A program made the position numbers and the translations under genes. This document shows, in pieces, positions 35,101-36,735 of a stretch of 36,735 nucleotides of DNA; positions within the stretch are counted from its first letter, which is position 1, and each line of letters begins with the position of its first letter. The DNA comes from Prosthecobacter sp. Its GTDB lineage: Bacteria; Verrucomicrobiota; Verrucomicrobiia; Verrucomicrobiales; Verrucomicrobiaceae. A model generated the notes under the pieces. The model made no database searches. It was not told the DNA's origin and worked only from the letters and a program-made list of their open reading frames with translations. The stretch covers positions 1 to 36,735 of the forward strand of contig JAIPJY010000064.1 of the NCBI GenBank assembly GCA_021733925.1, read 5' to 3'.

Positions 35101-35658
35101 ACCGTGCTGAGCCATTTGAAGCGTTTGCTACTCAATAATTGCGTTGGACTAGAATCACTCCCAGACCTCAGCAACCTGAAGAAACTTTCATCACTCTACT
35201 TGGTAAACTGTTCGGGGCTGCATGGTGAGAACGCCTTTGACGCTCTTAGCTTACTGAACCAGTTGAAGCTGCTCGTTATCAGCAACTGCCCAGGCCTGAC
35301 TCGATTGCCTGACTTGAGTGCAAACGAAGACCTCGAAATTCTTGATCTACGGAACAACACTGGCCTCCTTGGCTCCGACGCCCTCAGTGGCCTAGCTAGA
35401 TTGGCGGAATTGTTTCACCTCAACCTCACCGGTTGTACCGGGCTTAAACGCCTGCCAGACCTTCGCGCTTTACAATGTCTCCAAGATCTCAAGTTGAATG
35501 ATTGCGCCGGACTGCACGGCCCAGACGCACTTCATGGGCTCAACGAACTCACCCAATTACGAAAAATCCACCTCTACGGCTGCAAAGGACTGACGAATGA
35601 GGACGTGGCGTGGCTGCGAGAGAAGCTGGGAAACAAGTGCGAAATCATAGGACAATGA
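32200..35658 (+). CDS. DUF4062-NACHT-LRR protein, bacterial NLR-like STAND NTPase
   Basis: 1152 residues from the ATG at 32200. Residues 4-110 form a DUF4062 domain (PIIFISAVSKELSTAREAV; VIQLVGQRYGFEP; SYTQYEALHA), a TIR-like Rossmann fold often found at the N-terminus of STAND proteins. A helical linker runs to about 250. The NACHT core has Walker A ADPGMGKST (276-284), Walker B with the NACHT-specific DGLDE (378-382), and sensor Arg in ITSRVIGYE (411-419). YGFTHLSFLEFFAAEWL (735-751) is the typical distal NACHT motif. Leucine-rich repeats with N-x-C-x-GL cores cover about 947-1150. Proteins of this design sense phage products and trigger abortive infection; that role here is inference. It stands alone, with AT-richer patches suggesting acquisition. 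Confidence 0.88.
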   Translation: MSPQPIIFISAVSKELSTAREAVAQVLRTLGYSVDYQPDFGTEHGDIREMLRRRIEPCEGVIQLVGQRYGFEPPAADETHGRVSYTQYEALHARSLPKKVWYLLLDETFHSETKELQTPEETELQQAYRTRVLKDTHVYHHIPDLTSLKLKVHEMKNELEVLRVDWLQHRQRIENGVSKIEQMLVEQTAPGRLAAYKRSLLSAFRPYQELGIDDYERGEKETSDIRDIFVHPACSIEHLRPEDMDVAQRETPPRLPAQDLLPLLAQDNYRRTVLLADPGMGKSTLIQSLIAHLASGRSFTGAAALTGLLPVPIILRDIVPLLPKDHVESWNWNDILSVLTEHYQREETAPPLCDCFKDHRNEFHQLIHTDEKVFFLIDGLDEIGDLAMRRQIVECLHEGIRAANKGARWLITSRVIGYEDAPMDYVERSKQVPNKEIVFNAVLGSFDSSTQKLIEVHRKLRSEMETVWHDYIVHSVHRKWFKEGLIPEVSNLISDSPSETRLAAPDTGFKIWACVSIAQRLHLAPFDDKRQDIFSQRWFQQRHSTDYSHELMREVRAHHHDGVRIISRVPNLLCMMNILKRSGKPLPDGRAALYDGIVQAYLGGIDSAYRLRPVLGNICPFDTSQRRFLLSLLGAEMQDTRTFLVALHQNERESGTFPDALHQGERESKFDGNILISRLNIEKLLSPVIHSMLVAGKVQSTHSTDELLNELLHHIASRSGLLIPRSSDEAGHTLYGFTHLSFLEFFAAEWLGLEFDRRQRQLARRSEAQLDDVELSKEELETLFPPHGSIEHSRESFRDLPAIPAWHEPLIFLLESRKADTSTLLRWLFPTLHSQQPHIVSKEDQNPKPLLPLDAVQLAVNLAQDPEIPLTTETRQQWWRRLWFAYLTWPFHPAAGEKSTQWPIAPILINRNEHRTEVVQSLIEVYSSTELTALPELPPEQKGSQAAERNLILFDCAHLTTSDLSQLTVLSHLKRLLLNNCVGLESLPDLSNLKKLSSLYLVNCSGLHGENAFDALSLLNQLKLLVISNCPGLTRLPDLSANEDLEILDLRNNTGLLGSDALSGLARLAELFHLNLTGCTGLKRLPDLRALQCLQDLKLNDCAGLHGPDALHGLNELTQLRKIHLYGCKGLTNEDVAWLREKLGNKCEIIGQ
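34120..34203 (+). repeat. In-frame 42-bp tandem duplication within the NACHT gene
   Basis: 34120-34161 and 34162-34203 match in 35 of 42 bases and encode RTFLVALHQNERES followed by GTFPDALHQGERES (residues 641-668). It lies between the NACHT helical region and the distal motif. Confidence 0.8.
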
Positions 35659-35776
35659 GGAACGTAATGAATGCGATTTGGATGAGATGACGCACCGAGG
35701 AAGTTCTTCATGTTTCGACTTTGTGGTCACTATTGTGCCTTGAGTCAAATTACACAGACTTCTCGCCCTCAACTCA

Positions 35777-36735
35777 TCACGCCTTCCCCGCAGCCTTCTG
35801 CTTCTCCGCCAATAGCGCCGCTTTATCCGCAGCCAGCTGCGCCATCGCAGCGGCCTGACGGGCCTTCTGCTTCGCCTCATACTCAGCCAACGTCTTCGCA
35901 CGGGCTTCGGCGCGGCGGGCTTTGGCTTCTTCGTCGGCTTGATTGAACTTGGCGCGCTCGGCTTCCTGGGCGGCTTTGGCGGCGGCGGCTTCGGCGGCGC
36001 GTTTTTCTTTTTCGAGGCGGATGGCGTCTTTCTCGGCCTGCTGCTTGGCTTTCAGCTCGGCGGCGGCGGCACGGAGGGCTTCTTTTTCGGTCTCGGCCTG
36101 CGCTTTGATTGCAGCTTTGTCAGCCTCGGCCTGCTCCTTGGCGAGGCGTGCGGCTTCCTTGGCAGCTTCTTTCTCGGCGAGCTCCTGAGCTTTCGCAGCA
36201 GCCTTCGCGGCAGCTTCCTGTTCCTTGGCAAGTCGCGCCGCCTCTTTCTCCGCGAGAGCCTGGGCCTTCGCGGCGGCTTTTTCAGCTTCGGCCTGCTCCT
36301 TGGCGAGACGTGCAGCTTCCTTGGCCTCTGCGGCGGCGAGCATGGCGGCCAGCTTCTCGGCCTCGGCCTTCTCCTTGGCAGCGGCTTTCTCGGCGGCTTC
36401 CTGCTCTTTGGCCAGACGGGCGGCTTCCTTGGCGGCGGCTTTTTCGGCCTCGGCTTGTTCCTTGGCAAGGCGTGCGGCTTCCTTCGCGGCTTCGCGCTCA
36501 GCCTGCTCACGGGCCTTGGCCTCCGCCTTCTCAATCGCGGCCTGTTCTTTGGCGAGACGCTCGGCTTCCTTCGCCTCAGCAGCAGCCACCTTTGCGGCCT
36601 CCTTTTCGGCCAGGGCCTGGGCTTTGGCTTCCGCAGCGGCGACCATGGCGGCCAGCTTCTCGGCGATGGCCCGCTCCTTGGCAGCGGCTTTTTCGGCTTC
36701 GGCCTGTTCCTTCGCCAGTCGCGCCGCTTCCTTCT
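35777..36735 (-). CDS. Ala/Lys/Glu-rich helical protein, TolA-like, 5' end beyond the window
   Basis: The frame is open from the right edge to the stop at 35777, so at least 318 residues are present and the start lies outside. The ATG at 36646 is internal. Almost the whole chain is built of degenerate EAARLAKEQAEAEKAAAK units, of the kind that form long single or coiled helices, as in TolA domain II. The last 60 residues (QADEEAKARRAEARAKTLAE onward) keep the same bias and end KQKAAGKA. There is no visible terminal globular domain. It could span the periplasm or act as a cytoplasmic rod; with only this part, no function can be assigned. Confidence 0.65.
   Translation of the reverse strand, partial: KEAARLAKEQAEAEKAAAKERAIAEKLAAMVAAAEAKAQALAEKEAAKVAAAEAKEAERLAKEQAAIEKAEAKAREQAEREAAKEAARLAKEQAEAEKAAAKEAARLAKEQEAAEKAAAKEKAEAEKLAAMLAAAEAKEAARLAKEQAEAEKAAAKAQALAEKEAARLAKEQEAAAKAAAKAQELAEKEAAKEAARLAKEQAEADKAAIKAQAETEKEALRAAAAELKAKQQAEKDAIRLEKEKRAAEAAAAKAAQEAERAKFNQADEEAKARRAEARAKTLAEYEAKQKARQAAAMAQLAADKAALLAEKQKAAGKA

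Overview
The window looks like a piece of a Verrucomicrobiota chromosome, probably from the Prosthecobacter/Verrucomicrobium side of the phylum. The reasons are high GC, weak or absent Shine-Dalgarno sites, a ribBA-ribH-nusB-ftsY cluster, an hprK-ptsH pair with no PTS permease nearby, a DUF1501 protein with a twin-arginine leader, a VWA/glutamine-amidotransferase-like membrane protein, an enlarged SecA, and intergenic spaces full of short palindromic repeats. The taxonomic call is inference from gene content.

Layout. Positions 1-137 are the 3' end (domains V and VI) of a group II intron that enters from the left. It stops 12 bases short of the stop codon of a serine-palmitoyltransferase-like enzyme (150-1358, minus). 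Next on the minus strand are a three-gene ExbB/ExbD/ExbD-like ion-driven motor module (1488-5439), then ftsY, nusB, ribH and ribBA (5597-8752). hprK and ptsH run on the plus strand (8886-10151). After a repeat-rich gap the minus strand resumes with a small membrane protein, the rplM-rpsI ribosomal operon with a recognisable promoter and terminator, a secreted esterase, a UDP-galactopyranose-mutase-like flavoprotein overlapping a GT-C type membrane glycosyltransferase, secA and a small unknown gene (to 19160).

From 19305 the plus strand carries four genes with start/stop overlaps: a VWA/amidotransferase-like membrane protein, a caspase-fold (C13-like) protein with Ser where Cys is expected, a small protein with His and Cys motifs, and a small protein ending in a decayed copy of a histidine-phosphatase N-terminus. 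Then come a PabC-like aminotransferase (minus), tRNA-Gly(GCC), prmA, a metallo-beta-lactamase-fold hydrolase abutting folA, and a lipoprotein.

From about 28.1 kb the sequence becomes accessory in character. It holds tandem heptamers, several long inverted repeats, a DUF1501 protein, a histidine phosphatase whose 3' end is repeated 234 bp away, and a MITE-like 280-bp palindrome. The most interesting gene is a 1152-residue DUF4062-NACHT-LRR protein (32200-35658), a bacterial NLR-like STAND NTPase that is a strong candidate for a stand-alone antiphage sensor. The window ends inside an Ala/Lys/Glu-rich, TolA-like helical protein (35777 to the right edge, minus).
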